Positions 1 to 8,800 of a stretch of DNA of 12,459 nt are shown here, one piece after another. This stretch comes from Muribaculaceae bacterium (GTDB lineage: Bacteria; Bacteroidota; Bacteroidia; Bacteroidales; Muribaculaceae), in contig JAIDTS010000460.1 in NCBI GenBank assembly GCA_029060585.1, positions 1-12,459 on the forward strand, written 5' to 3'. The notes under the pieces are model-generated. The model ran no database searches. It was not told the origin of the DNA and saw only the letters and a list, made by a program, of their open reading frames with translations. Each line of letters opens with the position of its first letter. The first letter of the stretch is position 1. A program made the position numbers and the translations under genes.

Positions 1-99
1 GTATATTATTTATTTTAATGATACAATGTTTAATAAAAAACAGCTCTAAAAACTATTATTCTTCTCAGATAATTATACCAATTTTAAATTTTAAACACG
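1..99. other. AT-rich intergenic leader upstream of the RiPP enzyme gene
   Basis: This stretch is very AT-rich and has no open frame of note. I looked for a TAnnTTTG -7 box with an upstream TTTG and found none, so the promoter of the first gene may lie further left, with the gene read as part of a longer operon. No hairpin terminator was recognised. Confidence 0.4.
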
Positions 100-963
100 A
101 TGAGTAAGGTGATAAGATATTTTCCCCCATTAGAAGAGTGGATTTATTTAAAAATTTATATCAATCCAATAGCAAGTAATTTTGTTATTGATAATTACAT
201 TCGCCCCATAGTCGATTCCATCTATCCATCTATTTCAGATAAATGGTTTTTTATAAGATACTTTGATATTGGATATCATATAAGGTTAAGATTCCATTTC
301 TCAAATAAAAGAAAACTCATGTCTGCATTAAAGATTATACACAACTATCTAAAGCAGGCTGTATTAAATGGCTACATACATTCTTGGAATATTGATGGAT
401 ATGAACGAGAATTAGAAAGATATGGCGCAGAAAACATATTATTAACAGAAAATCTTTTTTGCTTGAATAGTAATCTAGTTTTGCATACCTTAGAGTATTT
501 ACATAACTCTATATTCATTACAAATTGTTTTGCAATTTGGACAATTCACGATATTTTATCGAGATTTATACAAGACAATAACAATAGAGCTGAGTTCTGT
601 CGGAATGTAATGCTATCGTACCTTCATGAATTGAATCTCTCAGAAGATTCTTTTATATCAATGAATAAGTCTTTTAGAAATTATAGAAGTTTCTTAAACA
701 CTCTTGATACATCTATTAAGACATTTTCTTCCTTTTCAAAAGAGATCTCTTATCTTCAGAATGATTATTTTGAAGCTATGAATAAAATCATAAGGTCCTC
801 AAATTGCATAAAAAATCAAACCATAAATTATGCAAGTTTAATACACCTAAATACTAATAGAATATATCAAACGGAAGCTCGTAAAATAGAAATGGTATTG
901 TACTATTTACTTTATAAAAAATACCACTCAGATAGTTTCAAGAAAGAATTACAAAGAAATTAG
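100..963 (+). CDS. Stand-alone SpaB_C / thiopeptide-type bacteriocin biosynthesis domain protein (lanthipeptide dehydratase elimination domain)
   Basis: This 287-residue protein resembles the C-terminal elimination domain of class I lanthipeptide dehydratases (SpaB_C; thiopeptide-type bacteriocin biosynthesis family). In split systems that domain removes glutamate from glutamylated Ser/Thr of a precursor peptide to give dehydroamino acids; in thiopeptides a relative performs the cycloaddition. Seen here: an N-terminal W-Y-L-K-I-Y strand (residues 14-20), the hallmark W-F-F-I-R-Y followed by H-I-R-L-R-F (49-65), an Y-E-x-E-x-x-R-Y-G motif (101-109), and near the C-terminus H-L-x-x-N-R (249-254) before a Glu-rich helix. 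The length suits a stand-alone domain, not a full LanB of about 1000 residues. The glutamylating partner is not in the window and would be expected upstream. GC content is clearly lower than in the genes to the right, suggesting transfer. It is followed after 80 bases by the MG2/plug gene on the same strand. Family call is firm; the product class is inferred. Confidence 0.8.
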   Translation: MSKVIRYFPPLEEWIYLKIYINPIASNFVIDNYIRPIVDSIYPSISDKWFFIRYFDIGYHIRLRFHFSNKRKLMSALKIIHNYLKQAVLNGYIHSWNIDGYERELERYGAENILLTENLFCLNSNLVLHTLEYLHNSIFITNCFAIWTIHDILSRFIQDNNNRAEFCRNVMLSYLHELNLSEDSFISMNKSFRNYRSFLNTLDTSIKTFSSFSKEISYLQNDYFEAMNKIIRSSNCIKNQTINYASLIHLNTNRIYQTEARKIEMVLYYLLYKKYHSDSFKKELQRN

Positions 964-1043
964 CATTGATAAGTTTCTATTTTCCTGGGATTCACAATAA
1001 AATATAATTTTTAATTCCGTACCTAACTCAAAACATTTATATT

Positions 1044-3620
1044 ATGAAACATTATGAAAATATCTTTACCTATGTAGTAATCTTAGGTATATATATATTG
1101 GGCATTAACAAGAACATGGCAAACGACATGACAACAAGCGCACCATCCCAATTGTATATGGATCGTATCGAGATGCAAAGAAGTATATATCCACAAGAGA
1201 AAATACATATGGTTACTGACCGAGATATCTATATAGGAGGAGATACTGTATGGTTTCGTATATTTATAGTAGATGCAGCAACTCACCGTCAAATTTCTAT
1301 AAGTAAGTATACATATGTAGAACTTATCAATCCGTTTGGGAATGTTCAAAATCGAATAAAAGTAATGGAACGTGATGGAATCTATAAGGGATATCTTCCC
1401 ATAGATCCAGACATCTATGAAGGCCAATACACAATTGCTGTCTATACCACTTTTGCGGAGAATCAAGGACAAGACTATTTTTTTAAGAAACCATTGAAGC
1501 TTCTGTCGCGACATAGAGATAAAATCTCTGTCGAAACCCAATTCTTTTCCAAAGGAGATTCCATAACAGAGGGGATCTTAAGGCTGAATAAATCAAATGG
1601 ATCCAAAATGCATTCAAGAAAGGTGTCCTATATAATGCCGAACGGTAAATATATAGAGCACTCTATGAATCATGATTTCAAGAGAGATTATAATCTAAAT
1701 GATGGAGAAAATGTAATTTTGGTTAAATACGGAGATTACGGTAAGTTCATTCCTATTGAGGACAATGTCACCCCAAACATCAACCTGGCTTTCTATCCGG
1801 AAGGAGGTTGGCTTATTGAAGGAGTACCTTGCAAAATAGCATTCAAAGCGACTGATGCCAATGGAAAGGGCATAAATGCATCTGGAATCATACGAGACAA
1901 CGATGGGGAGTGGATTGCCGATTTCAAAACCTCTCATAACGGTATGGGGAGTGTTGTATTCATTCCAGAGGACGAAAAAACATATATTGCGGAATACTAC
2001 GATATCGATAAGAAGAAACATGCTGTTGAAATTGGGTCTTCTAAAATGGGAGCCGCAGCATTGCGATATACAAGTACTGGAACAAAAAGCACATTCAGCG
2101 TAGTGGGAGGCCAAAATAAGACATATGATTTGGTCATAGCGTGTAGGGCAAATGGGCTCTTCTCATTTCCGATCTCATCAGGCCAATCATTCTCAATTGA
2201 TAAATCTGAGCTTCCTTCAGGGCTGTATCAAGCAATGCTCGTCTCGCCGAACGATAGTGCCGTTATAAGCGAACGATTCTTTTTCATCGGTGCAGATCGA
2301 CTATCGCAAAAATCCAAGACATTAACACTTTCTCCAGACTCAACAACGATAAAACTAACCGCGGAGGAAGACAAGATTGCAGATTGTTGCCTGAGAATAC
2401 TTGGTCAAAATGGCCAAACTAATGAAAATGGCCTCAACATCTACACACAAATACTCCTTCAAAGCGAGCTGAGAGGAAGAATCGAAAATCCCGGCTACTA
2501 TTTCAGAAACCCAAATAAAGAAACAGAACAAAACCTTGATCTACTTATGATGGTCAATGGGTGGTGCCGCTATAATTTGCCTGATGCACTCTTCGATAAA
2601 TTTGTTGAGCCGACTATTCCTATTGAGATAGGACAGGAAATCTCCGGTCATGTACAATCCCTACGGAGAAACAAACCTTTTGCAGGAACAAAAGTGTTGA
2701 TTTCGGCCCCGAATGAAAAATTCGTCACGGAATCCGAGACTGACGAATCCGGACACTTCTGTCTTAATGGGTTTGACTTTCCCGAAAATACACGTTTCAT
2801 TCTACAAACAGTCAATAAAAATGGGAATCCCGATCCAAACTATGAAATATTTACCGATAACAGCTTTCCTACAATTGATAAGCTTAATGAGCACTTAAAC
2901 GAGAATCAAGAACTGATTTCATACATATCAAGAGACATTCATAAGAATCGTCAGCGAGTTGAGAACTCCAAATATAAATTCCCATCAGGTGCAGAAATAT
3001 ATGGCCTTGATATGTATGAATACCGCTCATCATACTCATGTACCGACAACGATTTCAAAGCAAGAGGAATATCCACCATTGAAGAAGCAATGAGTGCTTA
3101 CCCAGGCATCTCAACCATAAATGGGAATATTAAGTTTCGCAACAAATATGTTGCTTTTTACCTAGACGGAAAATTTTTTCAGCCTGCACCAAATGCATCT
3201 TCAGGTTTTGGTAAAGGACCGACGATCTCCGAACTCAATGAACTCATCCCGTTTGAAGACATAGAACGAATTGATTTTCTTAAACCTGAAGATACATCTA
3301 TACTTAACAGGACATATGGTGGAGCAGCTATAATGATCATAACTAAGCATGGAAACAAGACAAGTTGGCAAAAACAAACAAATATTAAGAATTATATTCC
3401 TCTCGGATACCAAAAATACAAAGAGTATGCGAGTCCTATTCTCACCATAGATACTGATGTAGAGAGAGATCAATCAGAACAGACATTGCTATGGTTACCT
3501 TCTGTAAAATTCGACGATGAAGGAGAAACCATTGAGTTAAAAAATCCAGTCAAAACCGGATATCGCCTCATCTTAGAAGGTATTGACGAGAACGGTGACT
3601 TTATATATGAGTCTTTCTAA
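1044..3620 (+). CDS. Exported MG2-domain protein with carboxypeptidase-regulatory-like and TonB-plug-like domains, no barrel
   Basis: An 858-residue protein with a probable N-terminal signal or anchor segment (hydrophobic residues about 7-21). Next comes an MG2-like domain of the alpha-2-macroglobulin type (about 50-155, with the K-I-H-M-V-T-D-R-D-I-Y-I-G-G-D-T-V-W-F-R type opening). A second macroglobulin-like domain starts at F-Y-P-E-G-G-W (about 250-320). A carboxypeptidase-regulatory-like beta sandwich lies at about 528-600. A TonB-plug-like domain spans about 674-771 and ends in Y-G-G-A-A-I-M-I-I-T-K. The C-terminal tail (about 785-858), with a L-L-W-L-P segment and an E-G-I-D-E-N-G turn, is typical of Bacteroidota MG2/plug proteins. 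No outer-membrane barrel follows the plug, so it cannot be a normal TonB receptor. The family's function is not established. Placement 80 bases after a RiPP enzyme gene suggests a role in export, uptake or immunity for the peptide product, but that is inference. GC is low, rising towards the 3' end. Confidence 0.8.
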   Translation: MKHYENIFTYVVILGIYILGINKNMANDMTTSAPSQLYMDRIEMQRSIYPQEKIHMVTDRDIYIGGDTVWFRIFIVDAATHRQISISKYTYVELINPFGNVQNRIKVMERDGIYKGYLPIDPDIYEGQYTIAVYTTFAENQGQDYFFKKPLKLLSRHRDKISVETQFFSKGDSITEGILRLNKSNGSKMHSRKVSYIMPNGKYIEHSMNHDFKRDYNLNDGENVILVKYGDYGKFIPIEDNVTPNINLAFYPEGGWLIEGVPCKIAFKATDANGKGINASGIIRDNDGEWIADFKTSHNGMGSVVFIPEDEKTYIAEYYDIDKKKHAVEIGSSKMGAAALRYTSTGTKSTFSVVGGQNKTYDLVIACRANGLFSFPISSGQSFSIDKSELPSGLYQAMLVSPNDSAVISERFFFIGADRLSQKSKTLTLSPDSTTIKLTAEEDKIADCCLRILGQNGQTNENGLNIYTQILLQSELRGRIENPGYYFRNPNKETEQNLDLLMMVNGWCRYNLPDALFDKFVEPTIPIEIGQEISGHVQSLRRNKPFAGTKVLISAPNEKFVTESETDESGHFCLNGFDFPENTRFILQTVNKNGNPDPNYEIFTDNSFPTIDKLNEHLNENQELISYISRDIHKNRQRVENSKYKFPSGAEIYGLDMYEYRSSYSCTDNDFKARGISTIEEAMSAYPGISTINGNIKFRNKYVAFYLDGKFFQPAPNASSGFGKGPTISELNELIPFEDIERIDFLKPEDTSILNRTYGGAAIMIITKHGNKTSWQKQTNIKNYIPLGYQKYKEYASPILTIDTDVERDQSEQTLLWLPSVKFDDEGETIELKNPVKTGYRLILEGIDENGDFIYESF

Positions 3621-3674
3621 CGAGTAACCACTGAAAAAGACTTGATTCTTTTACTTCTGGCTTTAATTTTTTGG

Positions 3675-5132
3675 TCAGTCTCCAACCTTCGAAAGATGGG
3701 AGGCGGGGAGGCTGACTTCCTTCCACTTAATGAATTCAGTGTCTGAAAGGCGAAGCGTAAAGGTCAATGTGCCGTCTATGTTTCGCACTTTGCGTATTGT
3801 GGCGAGCTGGCCGTCGAGCATCGAGCCGTCTTCGATCATTACCTCGTCGCCGACATTCAAGGGAGGCAGGCTGGAGACTATATCCATCTCCACGTCCTCC
3901 GTGAAGGCTCCAACGCAACGCTGGAATATCCGCATCTCGGCCTGGGGAATCACAGAGTAGGGACTTGACGGAGTATTGGAGGTGCGGTAGCACCATGCAA
4001 GATCCCCGATCACTCCAATAAGGGGAGCTACTCGATCGTAAGGCAAGCGGAAGAACAGAAGTCCGGGGATTACCGGAACCTCTACAGAGACCACCTTCTT
4101 CTTCTCTATCTTCTTGACCGATCGCAGAGGATAATAATACTGTATCTGCCTCTGCAGCGGACTCTCCTTTTCCTTCAGACGCTCACGGATTTTCTCCGGA
4201 GTCACGCCGCTACGGAGCCTAAGCACAAACCACCCCGGATTCTTGTTGGTGATTGAATAGGCTACTGTATTCATTATCTCCAGTTTCCTCTCTTCGGATA
4301 CTGCCGCCGCAGGAATAACTGATAGAAACGAATAAGCAGCAGGCAGAACAGGCAGCATTCCGCGAATTTCGGCATATGGTATATCCTCCCTGATGGCTGA
4401 CGCTATCCAGAGCGAAGTGATCGACTCCCTCGAAAATGATTCTGTGAATTTCAACCCTGCCCGACGGGCCGTAGCATGGAGCTCTGATAAAAGATCCTTT
4501 ATTATGGCCCCCTCACGACGCTTTCCCTGTTGCAGTGGGAATACGTATTTTGCCTGAGGCGCGTTCCTCATAGAGACCACGATGTCCTCGAGATGCAGAC
4601 TATCGGGACGGACGTCTGAAAACTTCATAGCCACTATATCCTTTAGCGTAGCATAAGGATCGAAGAGAAGATACTGGAATGCCTTGTTGAAGACTAAAGC
4701 CGGAGAATCTTGCTTCAGCGACATTTTTGCTAATCTTTCTGCAGCCTCGAGATTTTCCTCAGTTTCCTTTAGTCGCTTTGCAGATCCTTCCATATCGATG
4801 TCCGCCAGATTGAACTCAAATGCGGAATTCTCCGGACTCATTGCATTGGAGTTCGCCCAATCATTGTAAAGTGTATGAAGAGCTCCGCAATATCGCTTGA
4901 CTGTACTCCCCTTATGGCCATCAAGAAGCATATCGGCAATCCATATTCTGACCAAAGTATCCGAGAACTCATCCAAACCATGCTTTCTGACTGTGTGTAG
5001 CAATGATGGAATCACCCTTGAAGAGAGCATTTCCGACAATTTGTCGCTATCAAGAAATCTTATATAGTCCAAAAATCCTGTCAGTGGCGTTTCCGTCTTT
5101 TCAGGTTCGATAGGGTCTTTGTCTGGATGCAT
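3675..5132 (-). CDS. Degenerate tyrosine-recombinase-like domain fused to a NusG/UpxY-type (NGN + KOW) domain
   Basis: Residue numbers count the first residue of the 485-residue protein as 1. The N-terminal part (about 19-98) looks like a helical core-binding domain of tyrosine recombinases (S-T-V-K-R-Y-C-G-A-L near 76). Residues about 145-270 follow the recombinase catalytic fold in outline, but the box I T-G-x-R is replaced by D-P-Y-A-T-L-K and the H-x-x-R box by R-E-S-I-T, so catalysis is unlikely. Residues about 298-410 read as a NusG N-terminal domain: G-W-F-V-L-R-L-R-S-G, then V-P-V-I-P-G-L-L-F-F-R, then I-P-Q-A-E-M. A KOW-like segment begins at V-G-D-E-V (about 427) with a later D-G-Q-L-A-T-I. 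UpxY-type NusG paralogues act as operon-specific antiterminators. I chose the ATG at 5132: the frame extends to 5183 only through TTG codons, and a good promoter overlaps that extension. It stands alone, divergent from the HIT gene and convergent with the MG2 gene. The NusG half is fairly clear; the recombinase half is a weaker fold-level call. Confidence 0.65.
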   Translation of the reverse strand: MHPDKDPIEPEKTETPLTGFLDYIRFLDSDKLSEMLSSRVIPSLLHTVRKHGLDEFSDTLVRIWIADMLLDGHKGSTVKRYCGALHTLYNDWANSNAMSPENSAFEFNLADIDMEGSAKRLKETEENLEAAERLAKMSLKQDSPALVFNKAFQYLLFDPYATLKDIVAMKFSDVRPDSLHLEDIVVSMRNAPQAKYVFPLQQGKRREGAIIKDLLSELHATARRAGLKFTESFSRESITSLWIASAIREDIPYAEIRGMLPVLPAAYSFLSVIPAAAVSEERKLEIMNTVAYSITNKNPGWFVLRLRSGVTPEKIRERLKEKESPLQRQIQYYYPLRSVKKIEKKKVVSVEVPVIPGLLFFRLPYDRVAPLIGVIGDLAWCYRTSNTPSSPYSVIPQAEMRIFQRCVGAFTEDVEMDIVSSLPPLNVGDEVMIEDGSMLDGQLATIRKVRNIDGTLTFTLRLSDTEFIKWKEVSLPASHLSKVGD

Positions 5133-5153
5133 GGGCGTTCTGAATTTGGAATA

Positions 5154-5184
5154 CAAAATTATCAAAATTTTCCGAGATATCAAA
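5154..5184 (-). promoter_or_regulatory. Bacteroidota-type promoter of the recombinase/NusG fusion gene
   Basis: Read on the minus strand, a TTTG (5184-5181) is followed after exactly 19 bases by TAATTTTG (5161-5154), matching the -33/-7 consensus of the Bacteroidota primary sigma factor. Transcription would start near 5147-5150, giving a leader of roughly 15 bases before the ATG at 5132. This argues against the longer TTG-started version of the protein. Confidence 0.65.
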
Positions 5185-5232
5185 GTATTGGCCTATTAAA
5201 ATGGATCGTTAACAAATTTTAGGCCGAAAAAC

Positions 5233-5263
5233 TTTTCAGACTCAATAGAATATGTTAACTTTG
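5233..5263 (+). promoter_or_regulatory. Bacteroidota-type promoter of the HIT-lyase unit
   Basis: TAACTTTG at 5256-5263 is a perfect -7 box (TAnnTTTG). Nineteen bases upstream lies TTTT (5233-5236), one base off the TTTG -33 box. The implied start near 5268-5272 leaves a leader of about 85 bases before the HIT start codon. Confidence 0.6.
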
Positions 5264-5278
5264 TAGATGAAAACACCT

Positions 5279-5308
5279 TTGTTTCCGCTTTAGTGATTCA
5301 GGAAACAG
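5279..5308 (+). other. Stem-loop in the HIT-gene leader
   Basis: GTTTCC (5281-5286) pairs with GGAAAC (5301-5306), extended by a T-A pair and a T-G wobble outside, with a 14-base loop. It lies wholly within the predicted 5' leader. No U-run follows, so it is not an ordinary terminator. A short open frame of seven codons (5312-5335) follows it. A regulatory role is possible but unproven, and a 6-7 bp stem can occur by chance. Confidence 0.25.
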
Positions 5309-5356
5309 GTCATGGATAAATCGTCAAAGAACTAACCTATTATAATCAAAACACAT

Positions 5357-5791
5357 ATGTATAGTGATCCCAAAGATTGTCTCTATTGTACCGACAATGA
5401 GACCCTCCACAACCTCATGATCGAGATCGCTCCACTGAGCGTATCGCGTGCGTTCCTTTTCAAGGAACAGACATACCGCGGAAGATGCCTTGTGGCCTAC
5501 AACAGACACGTCAACGACCTTAACGAACTCTCAGATGAAGAACGCAATGCTTTCATGAAAGACGTAGTGCGCGTCACACGTGCTATGGACAAAGTGTTCC
5601 ACCCTGAAAAAATCAACTACGGTGCCTACAGCGACAAGCTCTCCCACCTTCACTTCCATCTTGCGCCCAAATACGTGGACGGCCCCGACTATGGAGGCAC
5701 ATTCCGCATGAATCCAGGTGAAGTGTATCTTTCCGATGAAGAATATGAGAAAATAATAGAAGAGTTGCGCAAAGCACTCGCTGAAGAATAA
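5357..5791 (+). CDS. HIT-family nucleotide hydrolase/transferase
   Basis: A 144-residue protein of normal length for the histidine triad family, whose members split nucleoside phosphoesters such as AMP-linked substrates through a nucleophilic histidine. The signature H-L-H-F-H-L-A-P is present at 97-104, with His97, His99 and His101 as the triad; His99 sits at the usual nucleophile position. A C-x-x-C pair (Cys8, Cys11) near the start is seen in many bacterial HIT proteins, where cysteines may help bind zinc; here only two are near the N-terminus. No signal peptide, so it is cytosolic. It is the first gene of a likely two-gene unit: the lyase start lies 19 bases after its stop and no separate promoter was seen between them. 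The physiological substrate cannot be read from the sequence. Confidence 0.88.
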   Translation: MYSDPKDCLYCTDNETLHNLMIEIAPLSVSRAFLFKEQTYRGRCLVAYNRHVNDLNELSDEERNAFMKDVVRVTRAMDKVFHPEKINYGAYSDKLSHLHFHLAPKYVDGPDYGGTFRMNPGEVYLSDEEYEKIIEELRKALAEE

Positions 5792-5810
5792 GAACTAAAC
5801 CTATTAGATA

Positions 5811-8800
5811 ATGAAAAAAACTGCTTTGGCTGCGCTTTTGCTCGCCGCCTCTACAGCTTCATGGGCTCAATACTCCCATACGATTAATGCCGACAACCTC
5901 GGCCGTGGAGTACTTGCTGTGAAGGCTGACAACGGAGTGTTCATCTCGTGGCGCTCGCTCCCTACCGACGACACAAGCCTCGCTTTTGATATTTATCGCG
6001 ATGGCGTAAAGGTAAACGATGCGCCCCTAACTAAAATGACTAACTTCACAGATACTGAAGGAACAGTTGACTCTAAATACGTAATCAAGGCGATTCTGAA
6101 TGGTGAGGAAAAGGAATCTGCAAACGCGCCCAAAGTATGGGAGTCTGACTTTATGAAGATTCACCTCGACCGTCCGGAAGGAGGCACGTCTAATCCCGGC
6201 GGAGCGAAGGAAGACAGGGAATACACCTATACACCCGATGACGTTTCAGTCGGCGATGTCAATGGCGACGGAGAGTTCGAGTTTATCGTTAAATGGTTCC
6301 CGACAAATGCCGCCGACAACTCTCATACCCGCTTCACCGGCAACACCATCTTTGATTGCTATAAGCTCGACGGCACCAAACTATGGCGCATAGATCTCGG
6401 ACATAATATACGTTCGGGCAATCACTATACCCAGTTTATGGTCTATGACTTCGACGGCGACGGAAAAGCCGAGCTTATATGCAAGACGGCTCCCGGAACA
6501 ATAGACGGAACCGGAAAAGCCGTCCTTATGGGCGATGACAAGGAATCCGATGATTACCGAAAGAGCGACGGCACTGTGATGAGCGGTCCGGAATACCTGA
6601 CAGTTTTCAATGGACAGACCGGTGCAGAGATCAACACTATAGCATATAATCCTCCCCGGAGCATTCGTAAAAATGACAAGACCAGTAGCGGATGGGGTGA
6701 CAACTACGGCAACCGTAGTGAACGTTATCTTGCCGGTGTTGCATATCTCGACGGTGTTAAGCCAAGCGCCGTTTTCGTAAGAGGCTACTACACTGCCTCA
6801 TATGTTTGGGCTGTAGATTTTGACGGCAAGGAACTCAAGGAACGTTGGCTCCATAAATCGGAAAAAGCCGGCGAAGGAATCTACGGGCAGGGTACTCATT
6901 CACTCTCCATAGCGGATCTGGACGGAGACGGCTTTGACGAGATCATCATCGGCTCTGGAGCACTCGACCATGACGGCTCTTTCCTGCATTCTACAGGAGG
7001 TGGCCATGGAGATGCTCTCCATGTAGGAGATTTCATACTTGAGAACGAAGGGCTCGAAATTTTCATGCCACACGAGGATAAGACGGGAAAATACGCCACT
7101 ACCCTTCGCGATGGAAAGACAGGCAAGATTCTCTACTATCAGGCTCAGCCCTCCGGAGGTAAGGATGTTGGTCGTGGACTGATAGCCAATGTCTCTTCAA
7201 AGTTCAGCGGAAGCGAATATTGGTCTTCCCTTGACGGAGACGTGATGAACTCCGGCAAGGTCGTTGGCTCAAAACGTCCGTCAGTCAATTTCCGCATATT
7301 CTGGGACGGTGATCTTCTTGATGAACTTCTTGACGGAACCACCATCACAAAGCCCAACGAAAATCTGACCTCAATTTCTAATTTAAAGGCTTTTGCCGCC
7401 ACATCGCACGCGGCGTCTTGCAATACCACTAAGGCAACCCCCAACCTGCAGGCCGACATCTTCGGAGACTGGCGCGAGGAAGTGATCCTTCACGACAGCG
7501 AGACTGAGTCAGACCTCATCATTTTTACCACCACTATTCCAAGTGAGTATAAGGTGCCCTGCCTGATGACTGACCGTCAGTATCGCGAGGCGATCGCATG
7601 GCAGAACGTTGCCTACAACCAGCCTCCTCATCTCAGCTACAACCTCGAGGCTCAGTATGACACGCGACCCCGTATCATCGTGACCCAGGGAGGCCTACAG
7701 CAGGTGATATCGCTCGGAGAGTCGATCGATGATATAGAATTCAAGGTGATGCGTGCAGAGGGTGCGGAAGTATCCGGTCTCCCTGAGGGTGTGGAATTCT
7801 CTTTCGACAGCAATGAAGGGAAGGGCATCATTTCCGGAATCCCGGCTGAGAAGGGAGAATGGACATACACAATCTCTACAGTAGGATCTGAAGATGGCGA
7901 GGATATATCAATTTCCGGCACAATAAGGGTGACTTTTGTTGACAAGAGCGGCCGTGCTGCTTACTTCTCGTTTGACAACATCGGAGCGGAGACTGTACTC
8001 AACGACTACAAAGGCACCACAGCCGCCATCAACGGCTCTGTAGGAGCGGAGGAAGGAGTAAGCAATGGAGCTATCACTTTTGACGGCAACGGATATCTCA
8101 CTCAGACAATATATGAGGAGCTGATGCTTGGCAAGAATGACTTCTCCATCGAACTCTGGATGAAATCAACAGATCAGGACGGATACCTCTTCTGCATCGG
8201 AACTCACAACCATGACAATGTAGAAGGTGGCACCGGAAACTGGATCGGTCTTGAAAGACTGAAAAACGAAAGCACTGACCGTCTCTGCTTCTCAATTGAT
8301 GATGATGTGACTAAGAGCGACTGTTACGCTCTGAGTCCGAGCCAATATTTCGATGGAGAATGGCATCAGATCGTATGCGTGCGCAATGCAGCCGCAAATT
8401 CAATGACCATCTTCATCGACGGAAAACAGAACATTTCAACCGTCAACACCGGAACAGGTGCGCTAAGCTTCAACCCGACAGAATTGATGTGGATCGGCGG
8501 TGACGACGAGCTCACTTCAGGACGCGAACACCGTACATTCAATGGCTCCATTGACGAACTTACGATCTATCCTTTCGTTCTCTCTAAGGAGGAAGTGCTC
8601 GCCAACTACGAAAAGCTTGCCCCGTCAGCAGTTGAGGAGATCATCGCGGTGAGAGGTAACGCTGATTTCACTGTTGTAGATGCTTTCACAGGTCGGATTG
8701 TCAAGTATGCCAAGGGTGAGGCTGGAAAAGGCATCACCAATGGTCTTGAAAAGGGAATCTACGTGCTTGTGATAGACAACGGCTCATACAAAGAAACCCA

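Noticed and set aside
1083..1541. Minus-strand open frame of 152 codons inside the MG2/plug gene.
   Set aside because: It lies wholly opposite a well-supported coding region, has odd composition rich in Tyr, Ile and Cys, and shows no family motif.
3635..3652. AAAAGA...TCTTTT inverted repeat between the MG2 gene and the fusion gene, considered as a terminator.
   Set aside because: Only six almost wholly A-T pairs with a six-base loop; too weak to call, though convergent genes here should end somewhere in this gap.
3675..5132. The gene as an active integrase marking an integrated element.
   Set aside because: The key arginine and histidine motifs are absent, no attachment-site repeats were seen nearby, and half the protein is NusG-like.
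5133..5183. N-terminal extension of the NusG-like fusion to a TTG start.
   Set aside because: The extension begins with TTG and is overlapped by a strong minus-strand promoter; the ATG at 5132 is the better start.
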